A model generated the notes under the pieces. It made no database searches, was not told where the DNA came from, and saw only the letters and a list, made by a program, of their open reading frames with translations. Positions 19,687-26,694 of a stretch of DNA of 26,694 nucleotides are shown piece after piece. Origin of the DNA: a virus. The stretch spans positions 1-26,694 of IMG/VR virus record IMGVR_UViG_3300010354_014495; one strand, 5' to 3'. Every line of letters starts with the position of its first letter. Position 1 is the first letter of the stretch. The position numbers and the translations under genes are program-made.

Positions 19687-20637
19687 ATGTTTAAGTTATC
19701 AATTATTAGTCTAGCAATGATGGCTCTGGTAGGATGCTCCACTGTCAGACCATGGGGAAATGTAGAAATAAAAGAAGAAGCAAAAGTAAGCGGAACAATT
19801 AATAAAAGTTTTGATGCTGTGCCAGCACCCGCAGGAGCACCTGTTGTTGTTGCAGTATACAGTTTTAAAGATCAAACAGGCCAGCGTAAACCAAGTAACA
19901 CATTAAGTTTATTTTCGACAGCAGTTACACAAGGTGCAGAGGCATATCTAATTAAAAGTTTACAGGAAGTTGGTAATCGTCAATGGTTCACTGTAGTTGA
20001 ACGTGTCGGCCTTGACAACTTATTAAAAGAACGTCAGATGATTCGTCAGACTAGAGAAATTTACGACGGCGACAAAGCTAAGATGTTACCTCCAATGACA
20101 TTGGCAGGTGTTATTTTAGAAGGCGCCATCGTTGATTATAACAGCAATACATTAACAGGCGGTACTGGAGCCAGATACTTAGGTATTGGTCCGTACACAC
20201 AATACACTCAAGACTTAGTTGTTATCAGCTTGCGTCTTGTCAGTGTAACAACAGGAGAAATTTTAACTACTGTTACAGTAGAAAAAAATCTCTTGAGCAC
20301 CAGCGATGGTGTAACAGCATTAAGATTCTTTAACCAAGCCACAAGAGCATTTGAATTTGATAGTAGTCAAACCTTCAACGAACCAGGTAACTATGCATTG
20401 CGTAGTGCTGTTGAAACAGCAATAGTTGAATTGATTAACAAAGGAGAGCGCCAAGGGCTTTGGAAATTCAAGGAGAAGCCGAATGAGCTGGTTCAGAACA
20501 AAACCGAAGTTAAAGGAGCCTCCCAAACACCTTCCTCATCACAGAAACAGTCCGCTGAGTCAAAAACTGTGGGAGGAGACACAACGCCAACAAATGCCGT
20601 TGACGGATCAGGAAAACCAATCCACTCAGCAAAATAA
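19687..20637 (+). CDS. csgG: CsgG-like outer-membrane curli secretion channel (lipoprotein)
   Basis: A 316-aa lipoprotein homologous to the nonameric outer-membrane pore that exports curli subunits. It has a lipobox LVGC with acylated C17, then VVVAVYSFKDQTGQRKPS, VERVGLDNLLKERQMIR, and the diagnostic GGTGARYLGIGPYTQYTQD, with SVTTGEILTTVTVEKNLLS and the RGLW-like RQGLWKFKEK near the end. In the constriction loop the phenylalanine is kept (F76 in LFSTAV) but the E. coli Tyr and Asn positions read Ser and Leu, and the loop is one residue longer. A Ser/Gln/Thr-rich tail of about 40 residues extends beyond the usual C-terminus. CsgG homologues have been noted in T4-like marine phages. Confidence 0.95.
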   Translation: MFKLSIISLAMMALVGCSTVRPWGNVEIKEEAKVSGTINKSFDAVPAPAGAPVVVAVYSFKDQTGQRKPSNTLSLFSTAVTQGAEAYLIKSLQEVGNRQWFTVVERVGLDNLLKERQMIRQTREIYDGDKAKMLPPMTLAGVILEGAIVDYNSNTLTGGTGARYLGIGPYTQYTQDLVVISLRLVSVTTGEILTTVTVEKNLLSTSDGVTALRFFNQATRAFEFDSSQTFNEPGNYALRSAVETAIVELINKGERQGLWKFKEKPNELVQNKTEVKGASQTPSSSQKQSAESKTVGGDTTPTNAVDGSGKPIHSAK

Positions 20638-20645
20638 CAGGAATC

Positions 20646-20670
20646 TAAACGGAGAATAATAATCCGTTTA
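20646..20670 (+). other. Perfect 8-bp inverted repeat containing the ribosome-binding site of the curlin-repeat gene
   Basis: TAAACGGA (20646-20653) pairs with TCCGTTTA (20663-20670) around a 9-base AT loop. The only Shine-Dalgarno-like word, CGGAG (20650-20654), is in the 5' arm and is 22 bases from ATG 20677, too far unless the hairpin brings it closer. No U-run follows. Confidence 0.65.
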
Positions 20671-20676
20671 TTGTAA

Positions 20677-21552
20677 ATGATGAAAAAAACTATAATAACA
20701 CTAATGCTTTTAACAGCTTTTCCAGTCTTTGCTCAAAGCGTAGCTGTTGCACAGCCAAGCCCAAATGCCCCGGTCAATCCTGTACTAACTGTAAGTCCTA
20801 ATGCAGTTAGTGCATTGGGTGCCAATACAACAAACCGAGTGTTTGTCGATCAAAGCGGAGAAAATCCAGATGTAAGTATTACACAAACTGGTGTAGGCAA
20901 TACTGCTGGATCAAACGCAACCTACACAAAGGCAATTACAAGTATTCCTCAAAGACTTAACGGCCTAACACCATCAACACGTAGTTTTACTGTTGATACA
21001 CCATTGTATCTACGCGGTGCAGACCAAGACTTAACCATTGTCCAAACTGGTAATAATAACACTATTAGCCTACGTGCAGAAAATCCAACAACTGCTGGCG
21101 ATGGTGTTAGTATCAATATTCAACAAATTGGCAATAGCAACTTTGTTGATGCCAGTTGCGGTGGCGGCGCCACTGTAGGCGGAACAGCATTAACAACTTG
21201 TAAGGATGCAACTATTAGTTGGAAGTGGACTGGAGACAGCAATGTTATGCAGTTCAAAGGTACAGGAGACAGCCTAAACAGTCAAGTTGAAGTTACAGGT
21301 AACAGTAATGAAATGTACATCGATGCCGTAGGTGACAAACATAGTCAAGTAATTAAAGTTGCTGGAGACTATAATGTATTTAATATCAGTCAAACTGGTA
21401 ACAGTACCAACGGAAGTAGTGTATGGATCGACTTAGCCGGCAACAGCAATAAGTTTGCTATTAGCCAAGCTGGTACACAAGACAATGTTGTACACATTAA
21501 GAGTGTAGCTAGCACAGGTAATTGGAATATCGTTCAACGTACAACACCATAA
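20677..21552 (+). CDS. Curlin-repeat (CsgA/CsgB-like) secreted amyloid-type protein
   Basis: A 291-aa secreted protein. A signal peptide ends ...AFPVFA before QSVAVAQ (start at ATG 20677 or the next ATG 20680). The body has imperfect curlin repeats of the Q-x-G-x-x-N type: VSITQTGVGNT, LTIVQTGNNNTISL, INIQQIGNSNF, VEVTGNSNEMYID, FNISQTGNSTN, WIDLAGNSNKFAISQAG and WNIVQRT. These are spaced every 20-30 residues, as in CsgA/CsgB, where such repeats stack into an amyloid beta-solenoid. A cysteine pair sits between two repeats. It lies directly downstream of csgG and is the obvious export substrate. Whether it polymerises or decorates phage or cell is unknown. Confidence 0.85.
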   Translation: MMKKTIITLMLLTAFPVFAQSVAVAQPSPNAPVNPVLTVSPNAVSALGANTTNRVFVDQSGENPDVSITQTGVGNTAGSNATYTKAITSIPQRLNGLTPSTRSFTVDTPLYLRGADQDLTIVQTGNNNTISLRAENPTTAGDGVSINIQQIGNSNFVDASCGGGATVGGTALTTCKDATISWKWTGDSNVMQFKGTGDSLNSQVEVTGNSNEMYIDAVGDKHSQVIKVAGDYNVFNISQTGNSTNGSSVWIDLAGNSNKFAISQAGTQDNVVHIKSVASTGNWNIVQRTTP

Positions 21553-21561
21553 GGAGTTGCA

Positions 21562-22707
21562 GTGAAAGCGTTGCTAATTGGATTATTGTTAGTAGCAACC
21601 GCAGCTCACGCACAAATAGGTAGCATTACAGAATTTTCAGGTAGTGCTACCATTAAGCGTGGGAAAGAAACTATCACGGCACAGAAGGGTACTGCTGTCG
21701 AACAAAACGATAAAATTGAAACTAAAAACGGTAAATTAAAAATTGTTTTCAAAGACGATACTACCGTTAGTGTAACAGAACACAGCAGCCTGGTCATAGA
21801 TGATTTTGTTTATGATCCAAAAAGCGGTAAAGGTAGTCTTGGCATGAAAGCCACTGGCGGAACTGTTCGTTATGTATCTGGAGCACTAGCCAAAGATCCT
21901 AAACAGGTTAAGATAAACACTCCGACCGCAGCCATTGCTGTTCGTGGTACTGATTTTGTAATGAGTGTAAACGAAACTGGTGGTAGTATGGTTATTCTTA
22001 TGCCCAGTTGTGATTGGGAAACTAGTGCAGTTAAAGGTGTTAGTTGTTCAAGTGGTAAGATTGATGTAGAATCTGGTCCTAACCTTGTTAGCATGGATCG
22101 TCCTTATCAAGCTACTCTAGTTGAAACAGCAGGTCAGCCTCCCACTCCTCCAATTACTGTAAATCTGTTTGGAACGCCAATTGGCAATAATTTACAAATA
22201 GCACCTCCAAGAACTATGGCTGGAGGTAATGTAGTTGTTGCTGCTCGTGCTGCCGCAGCCGCCACAGGTGTAACTAGAGAGGCTCGTAAAACTGACAAAG
22301 AAGATAAAGAAGATAAAGAAGATAAAGAAGATCATAAAGATCATGAAAAACAACACGTAGCATCACGTCAAGCAGAAGATCGCAAAAGCGAAAGCGATGG
22401 AGAAAAGAAAACAACTTTATCTTTAAGTGATAAAGATACAGAAGTGACTATTGCTAGCCAAACGGCTGCTGTTGGAGAAACAGAAAATCCTAACTTGTTT
22501 GCGTTATACGCAGATAAATCACAGACTAAACAAGTTGGTTGGATGTATGAAAGTCTAAGTCCTAATGGACGTAATTATGCTAACGTAACACAAGTAATGG
22601 GTACACAAATACAAGTCACAATAACTCAAGACATGCAGACTGTAAGTCACAATTTTAGTAGCGGTCGAGCTATAGGATCGATTACTATTAATCAAACTTC
22701 GAGGTAA
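21562..22707 (+). CDS. FecR-domain periplasmic/secreted protein
   Basis: A 381-aa protein starting at GTG 21562 with TAAGGAG upstream. A signal peptide ends AAHA before QIGSITEF. Residues about 20-150 form a FecR-type domain: GSATIKRGKETITAQKGTAV, then EQNDKIETKNGKLKIVFKDD and the closing KINTPTAAIAVRGTDFVMSV, a hallmark of FecR-domain proteins (T-P-x-A-x-x-x-V-R-G-T). A four-fold DKE tandem repeat and charged linker (about 245-285) lead to a C-terminal beta region ending RAIGSITINQTSR. In bacteria such proteins are often encoded beside CHASE2 cyclases, as here (one lies 2.4 kb downstream). There is no TonB-linked partner. The stop overlaps the next start region. Confidence 0.85.
   Translation: MKALLIGLLLVATAAHAQIGSITEFSGSATIKRGKETITAQKGTAVEQNDKIETKNGKLKIVFKDDTTVSVTEHSSLVIDDFVYDPKSGKGSLGMKATGGTVRYVSGALAKDPKQVKINTPTAAIAVRGTDFVMSVNETGGSMVILMPSCDWETSAVKGVSCSSGKIDVESGPNLVSMDRPYQATLVETAGQPPTPPITVNLFGTPIGNNLQIAPPRTMAGGNVVVAARAAAAATGVTREARKTDKEDKEDKEDKEDHKDHEKQHVASRQAEDRKSESDGEKKTTLSLSDKDTEVTIASQTAAVGETENPNLFALYADKSQTKQVGWMYESLSPNGRNYANVTQVMGTQIQVTITQDMQTVSHNFSSGRAIGSITINQTSR
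22294..22329 (+). repeat. Four tandem 9-bp repeats in the FecR-domain gene
   Basis: GACAAAGAA once and GATAAAGAA three times, encoding Asp-Lys-Glu four times, followed by a degenerate GATCATAAA copy. This likely arose by replication slippage and lengthens a charged linker in multiples of three residues. Confidence 0.9.
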
Positions 22708-22712
22708 TGTAT

Positions 22713-24551
22713 ATGAAAAAAATACTTCTTAGTTTATTATTTTTATGTTCTAATGCATTTGGCGCCATTACTGACGGCAAATTTGGTATCAATCAAATTT
22801 TTGATGTCCAGTATTATTGGAGTGGTAATACTTTAAACGCCAGTAACTTTATTGCTCCTTATAATAAAAACTTTCAAACAGTAACAGTTACCGCAGGACA
22901 ATACTTTCAATTTTTTAACAGCACAACTAATCCAGGCAAGTACGGTTTGAAGTTAATGAACAGCAACGGCACACAGCATAGCATTGTTCACGACTATGGA
23001 GATATTACAGCTTTAGGTAATGGAGCTATCTTTTACATCGGCAGCGGATTTTTTGGTAACGTTATTACTACAGCACAAGGATACAGTTACGGAGCAAGTG
23101 CCACATTCACTAATATGAATACAAGTCCTACTAGTAGTGATTTTAACAATTATACCTTTGCTAGCTCGACTCCATTGTCCTCAGGACAAACAGCACAACC
23201 AGCTGCTCCTACAGTCAATTGGCAAGTAATTAGAACTAACAGTAACCCAGTAGTTATTAGCAATATCTATCCTACTAGCTATAACAGTCCAAACGGAGAA
23301 GGCGCCGCTAATGCATTTGACGGTAATGTTAATACAAAATATCTAAACTTTGATAAAAAGAATGCAGGTGTCACCGTTAAACTAAGTCAAGGTCGTGTTG
23401 TTCAAAAGTTTACTATTACTACTGCTAACGACTTTAGCGGTCGTGATCCTACAAGTTATAAGTTGTATGGTAGTAATGACGGCGTTAATTGGACACTGAT
23501 AAAACAAGACAGTATAAGCCTTAGTGAAAATAGATTCTGGACCAGCCCGGAAATTGCAGTAGCTAACACTAATGCCTACGTCTATTATTTTATTCTATTT
23601 CCAACTACTAAATCTGGAGACGGCTGTGGATTAAACTGCGACAGTATGCAGATAGCAGAAGTAACTTATTATTATGATCTCAACGACGGTGTCACCAGCA
23701 CGGACACAGGCAGCGGAGGAACTCCAGCCAACCCAGGACAAGCTGGTAGTGTATGTAGTGATTGTTTTTCAAGTAACATCACTGCCGCTCAACAGGCATT
23801 ATTAGATGCTGCTCGTGCAAGAAGAAATGCTATCTCACTCGGAAATCATATTAGAATTAGTGCGGATGGTTCTAGTCCTAATATTACCGTTGAACAAATA
23901 GGTAGCTATAACACAATACAAGGACTAAGCGGAGCAGGCACATATGCTACAGTCAATGGTTTCGGTAATACTGTTAATATCAAACAAGGTGATACTTTAT
24001 CTGGTAAAAATCTTATTGAAATGGGTGTCCAAGGTAATGGCAATGTGGTCAATATTAGCCAAGCAAGAAATACTACTACTGGGGCAGTTGACGGTGCAGA
24101 AAGCGGTGGGCACATAGTACGCCTTTCAGTCACAGGCAATAGTGCAACTTATAATTTAAGACAAGGCAACGACGGTGGCCCAAACAGCGGACATTTTTTA
24201 AACTTTACTATAAATGGCGGCGGTGGAACTCATAATGTAACACAGGCTAATAATGGAGAAAAATTAGCATTTGTTAGCATTACCGGAAACTCTAATAACG
24301 AAACTATTGTGCAAAGCGGCACCGGAAATCATTTCTTAGATCTTACATTATCGGGCAATGGTAATAGTGCTAACATAACACAAACTGGCAGCGGCAGTCA
24401 CAAAGCCACTATTAATTTGGTGAATGCAGGAGGCCCAAGCTCAGCCACAGTTATTCAACAGGGTAGCACAAATCAAATTTATAGCATAACTCAGCAATGC
24501 GCTAATCTGTCAGGGTGCTCGGTGAGCGTAACGCAGGGTAACGGTCCTTAA
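22713..24551 (+). CDS. Secreted discoidin-like (F5/8 type C) and curlin-repeat protein
   Basis: A 612-aa secreted protein. ATG 22713 (MKKILLSLLFLCSNAFG) is preferred over ATG 22707 because GAGG is 8 bases upstream. After the signal peptide comes an aromatic-rich beta domain (about 20-150). Next is a discoidin-like carbohydrate-binding domain (about 190-325) with GEGAANAFDGNVNTKYLNF and SYKLYGSNDGVNWTLI. A linker with CSDC follows, and from about 385 a long array of curlin-type units such as ITVEQIGSYNT, VNIKQGDT, VNISQARN, YNLRQGND, ANITQTGSGS and VSVTQGNGP. It combines a binding head with an amyloid-type stalk. It probably exits through CsgG; a fibre-tip adhesin or nucleator role is inference. 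Confidence 0.85.
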   Translation: MKKILLSLLFLCSNAFGAITDGKFGINQIFDVQYYWSGNTLNASNFIAPYNKNFQTVTVTAGQYFQFFNSTTNPGKYGLKLMNSNGTQHSIVHDYGDITALGNGAIFYIGSGFFGNVITTAQGYSYGASATFTNMNTSPTSSDFNNYTFASSTPLSSGQTAQPAAPTVNWQVIRTNSNPVVISNIYPTSYNSPNGEGAANAFDGNVNTKYLNFDKKNAGVTVKLSQGRVVQKFTITTANDFSGRDPTSYKLYGSNDGVNWTLIKQDSISLSENRFWTSPEIAVANTNAYVYYFILFPTTKSGDGCGLNCDSMQIAEVTYYYDLNDGVTSTDTGSGGTPANPGQAGSVCSDCFSSNITAAQQALLDAARARRNAISLGNHIRISADGSSPNITVEQIGSYNTIQGLSGAGTYATVNGFGNTVNIKQGDTLSGKNLIEMGVQGNGNVVNISQARNTTTGAVDGAESGGHIVRLSVTGNSATYNLRQGNDGGPNSGHFLNFTINGGGGTHNVTQANNGEKLAFVSITGNSNNETIVQSGTGNHFLDLTLSGNGNSANITQTGSGSHKATINLVNAGGPSSATVIQQGSTNQIYSITQQCANLSGCSVSVTQGNGP

Positions 24552-24576
24552 GATTATAAGTTCCTAATAAAACTAG

Positions 24577-24584
24577 CATAAATA
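24577..24584 (+). promoter_or_regulatory. T4-type late promoter motif (CATAAATA)
   Basis: CATAAATA followed by C matches seven of eight positions of the late octamer. It lies 33 bases before ATG 24618, ahead of a TTGAGGA ribosome-binding site. It would transcribe the small protein and the cyclase separately from the csg genes. Confidence 0.55.
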
Positions 24585-24617
24585 CACAGTAAAATTTCAT
24601 TTATTTGAGGACTCAAA

Positions 24618-25055
24618 ATGGCACAAGAATTTTTAGTTGAAACTTTTGTCTGGCAACCCGGACTTAAGAAAAAAGAACATAGATTTGATACTCTGGATGC
24701 AGCAAAAGCATTTGCAGACGAAGAATCACCACACTTCCATATCATCAAAGTATGGAATGAATCTGGTAAGAATGTTTATACAAAAAGAACAGCGCAGACG
24801 CTGGCCCAGGATCCTGACGGAAGTCATTCTGAATGGCTTGTTGCCGCAAAGAACTTTGCACAAAAGGGTGAGTTAAATCCACGATTCATTAATGATGCTG
24901 CTACTCTAGCAAAAATACAAGCATCGGCACCTAATCCAGGAAATGCACCTGCTCCTATGGGCAACGTAACTCCAATGCCACCGGAGCCAAATCTAAATGT
25001 TCCACTAGCACAGGGCGGAGAGCCGTTTCCTGTACCAGATCAAATGCCTGAATAA
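24618..25055 (+). CDS. Hypothetical protein with Pro-rich tail
   Basis: A 145-aa protein of unknown function. The N-terminal half is compact alpha/beta: FLVETFVWQPGLKKKEHRFD, then TLDAAKAFADEESPHFHIIKVW and NESGKNVYTKRTAQ. A middle segment SEWLVAAKNFAQKGELNPRF is helical, and the last 45 residues are Pro/Asn/Ala-rich (for example NPGNAPAPMGNVTPMPPEP). It has no signal peptide, so it is probably cytoplasmic or packaged. Its stop TAA shares one base with the cyclase ATG (TAATG), so the two are translationally coupled despite no recognisable link. It has its own late-promoter motif. Confidence 0.75.
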   Translation: MAQEFLVETFVWQPGLKKKEHRFDTLDAAKAFADEESPHFHIIKVWNESGKNVYTKRTAQTLAQDPDGSHSEWLVAAKNFAQKGELNPRFINDAATLAKIQASAPNPGNAPAPMGNVTPMPPEPNLNVPLAQGGEPFPVPDQMPE

Positions 25056-26694
25056 TGAAAAGAGTTTTACTAAGTCCTTGGACAGCATTAGTAACGTTAA
25101 CTATTGTTGTCCTGGTTAGATTCTTTGATCCCTCATTTGTAGAAAGCGTAAGGCTAAGATATTTTGATCAGTTAATTATTGGACAGCCTTCGGCTACTAT
25201 ACCTGTTCATACAGTCAATATCGACGAAGAGGCTTTAGACAAATACGGACAGTTTCCATTTCCTAGAGATACTTATGCACGTATCATAAAAGACCTATAC
25301 GATAGGAACGCAGGCTTAGTTGTATTCAATATCCTTATGCCTGAACAAGATCGTTTTGGCGGAGATGCTGCATTAGCTAAAACTCTTGAAAAACATCCTA
25401 CCATACTTCCTCAGGTAGCCAGTACTAAAGGTAAGAACAAAACATTTGGATCACCAGTACAAGTTGTTGGAAGTGATCCTCAAGGAAACTTTGTAGAATA
25501 TCCTGGTATTATTGCCAACGTGCCCGTGTTAGAAGAACGTGCCGCCGGTGTCGGTGTTGTAAACACATTTCCAGAAATAGACGGTGTAGTTCGTCGTATG
25601 CCATTGTTAATTGCTGCTCCAGATAGTTATCTACTGCCTTTAGACCAGCAACAAATAACTGTATATCCTTCTATTAGTTTAGAAACTATACGTGTAGGAG
25701 TAGGCGACACTAAGATACAAGTTAAAATAGGAGACCAAGGAGTCGAAGCACTCCGTGTTCCTAAACTCAATAGAATTAATGTAGACCCTTTAAGTAGGAC
25801 TTGGATTGATTGGAGTCAAACTCCTACTGAACACAGCTTGGCAAAACTACCTAAAGATTTTAAAGGTGAAATAGTCATTGTTGGTCTGAGCGCCGCTGGA
25901 CTAGTACAGCCAGTAGCTACTGCTAAAGGCGAAGTGTGGCCGCAGTATATGCAGGCATCATTAATTGGCACATTACTAAACGGCCGTGCCATACAACGTC
26001 CGGGACATGCAGATGACTACGAAATTGTAGCTATATTAGCAGTAGGTTTGTTGTTAATCTTTTTAATGAGGTGGACTTATGTCGGCATCGTTGCGACTGT
26101 TATTGCAATTGGCAGTATTATTGCTGGTAGCATGTATTCATACAGCAATTTTCTATTTTTATACGACGCAACTGCCCCAGCAGTTGGCTTGGGATTGGTC
26201 GCTTTGCACGCCTACATGGTCAAATTCGTATCAGAGTTCTTACAAAAACAACAGATCAGAAAACAGTTCCAAAGTTACCTTAGCCCCGATCTAGTTGCTA
26301 AATTAATCAAAGATCCTAGTCTACTAAAGTTAGGCGGCGAAGAAAAAGAATTAAGTATCATGTTCACTGATGTAAGAGGATTTACATCAATATCTGAACA
26401 CTATGGCAAGGATGTGCAGGGTCTAACTAGTATTATGAATCGTTACATGACTGCCATGACACGTACTATTTTAGAAACAGGCGGCACACTAGACAAGTAC
26501 ATTGGTGACGCACAGATGGCTTTCTGGAATGCACCATTAGATGAAACAAAGCATTGTAAAGATGCTGTTCGAGCCGGATTAGAAATGTTAGGGAGTTTAG
26601 ATGCGTTTAATGCAAGTATTAGAGAAGAAGGTGTTCCACCCTTTGGCATGGGTATTGGTATCAACACTGGCGTTGTTGTTGTTGGTAACATGGG
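25055..26694 (+). CDS. CHASE2-domain class III adenylate cyclase (3' truncated by window end)
   Basis: An open frame of 546 codons running off the window. It starts MKRVLLSPWTALVTLTIVVL with a first membrane helix. A CHASE2 extracytoplasmic sensor domain follows (about 25-310; TVNIDEEALDKYGQFPFPRD and GVGVVNTFPEIDGVVRRMPL are typical). Three further membrane helices (about 318-395) connect to a class III cyclase domain. The cyclase shows MFTDVRGFTSISE (metal Asp 439), LDKYIGDAQMAFWNAP (Lys 481, Asp 485) and GMGIGINTGVVVVGNMG; the last catalytic Asn/Arg region lies beyond the window. The Lys/Asp pattern favours ATP over GTP. It would produce cAMP in response to an envelope signal. No ribosome-binding site is obvious; it is coupled by TAATG to the gene before. 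Confidence 0.93.
   Translation, partial: MKRVLLSPWTALVTLTIVVLVRFFDPSFVESVRLRYFDQLIIGQPSATIPVHTVNIDEEALDKYGQFPFPRDTYARIIKDLYDRNAGLVVFNILMPEQDRFGGDAALAKTLEKHPTILPQVASTKGKNKTFGSPVQVVGSDPQGNFVEYPGIIANVPVLEERAAGVGVVNTFPEIDGVVRRMPLLIAAPDSYLLPLDQQQITVYPSISLETIRVGVGDTKIQVKIGDQGVEALRVPKLNRINVDPLSRTWIDWSQTPTEHSLAKLPKDFKGEIVIVGLSAAGLVQPVATAKGEVWPQYMQASLIGTLLNGRAIQRPGHADDYEIVAILAVGLLLIFLMRWTYVGIVATVIAIGSIIAGSMYSYSNFLFLYDATAPAVGLGLVALHAYMVKFVSEFLQKQQIRKQFQSYLSPDLVAKLIKDPSLLKLGGEEKELSIMFTDVRGFTSISEHYGKDVQGLTSIMNRYMTAMTRTILETGGTLDKYIGDAQMAFWNAPLDETKHCKDAVRAGLEMLGSLDAFNASIREEGVPPFGMGIGINTGVVVVGNM

Noticed and set aside
1-26694. tRNA genes, CRISPR arrays, insertion sequences or attachment sites
   Set aside because: None was recognised: no tRNA T-arm/anticodon pattern in the gaps, no spaced direct repeats, no transposase or integrase, and no gap between genes exceeds about 165 bases.

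Overview
The window looks like part of the genome of a large T4-like marine myovirus that infects a Gram-negative proteobacterium. It is not a bacterial chromosome segment. The evidence is compact, nearly all plus-strand gene packing with many ATGA or TAATG overlaps, a PAAR baseplate-spike tip protein, conserved phage hypotheticals, and two neighbouring proteins whose N-termini look like T4 prohead-protease (gp21) capsid-targeting peptides. There is also a recurring TATAAATA-like late-promoter motif, a phage-type bilin reductase (PcyX) beside a heme oxygenase, and a phage-borne ribosomal protein bS21. Composition is AT-leaning throughout, and most genes are ones known from host-derived auxiliary cassettes in marine T4-like phages. 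The host assignment is inference.

Layout. 1-2744: nucleotide reduction (nrdA 3' end, nrdB, glutaredoxin). 2753-4525: small genes, including an Sm-like protein, a coiled-coil protein, the PAAR spike tip, an Hc1/histone H1-like protein and a secreted His-rich protein. 4532-5872: Fe-S assembly (iscU, a 2OG-oxygenase-like gene, iscA). 5944-9765: a conserved phage protein behind a consensus sigma70 promoter, a SleB-type wall hydrolase, a three-helix membrane protein, two tandem paralogous proteins, and a membrane/coiled-coil protein that ends at a dnaX-like A-AAA-AAG slippery site. 10018-11255: an unknown protein, bS21 and a DEDDh exonuclease. 11314-15284: proteostasis and pigment genes (dnaK, hsp20, clpS, heme oxygenase, pcyX). 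15308-17232: the two putative capsid-packaged proteins. 17219-19148: a fatty-acid desaturase (the only minus-strand gene), a second 2OG-oxygenase-like gene, a structured intergenic region and a DUF3307 membrane protein. 19198-26694: a curli-like module, csgF (split by one in-frame TAA), csgG, a curlin-repeat protein, a FecR-domain protein, a discoidin-like plus curlin-repeat protein and a small Pro-rich protein, ending in a truncated CHASE2-class III adenylate cyclase.

The most unusual element is the last module. A phage carries the outer-membrane curli pore (CsgG), its constriction peptide (CsgF N-terminus), two amyloid-type repeat proteins to pass through it, and a FecR/CHASE2-cyclase pair resembling a bacterial envelope-sensing and cAMP module. 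Other notable signals are a candidate programmed -1 frameshift at 9708-9714, matching CUUCGG hairpins predicted at the very 5' ends of the dnaK and hsp20 mRNAs, and several promoters placed so that the transcript would be leaderless. All names are from reading sequence motifs by eye; no database search was run.
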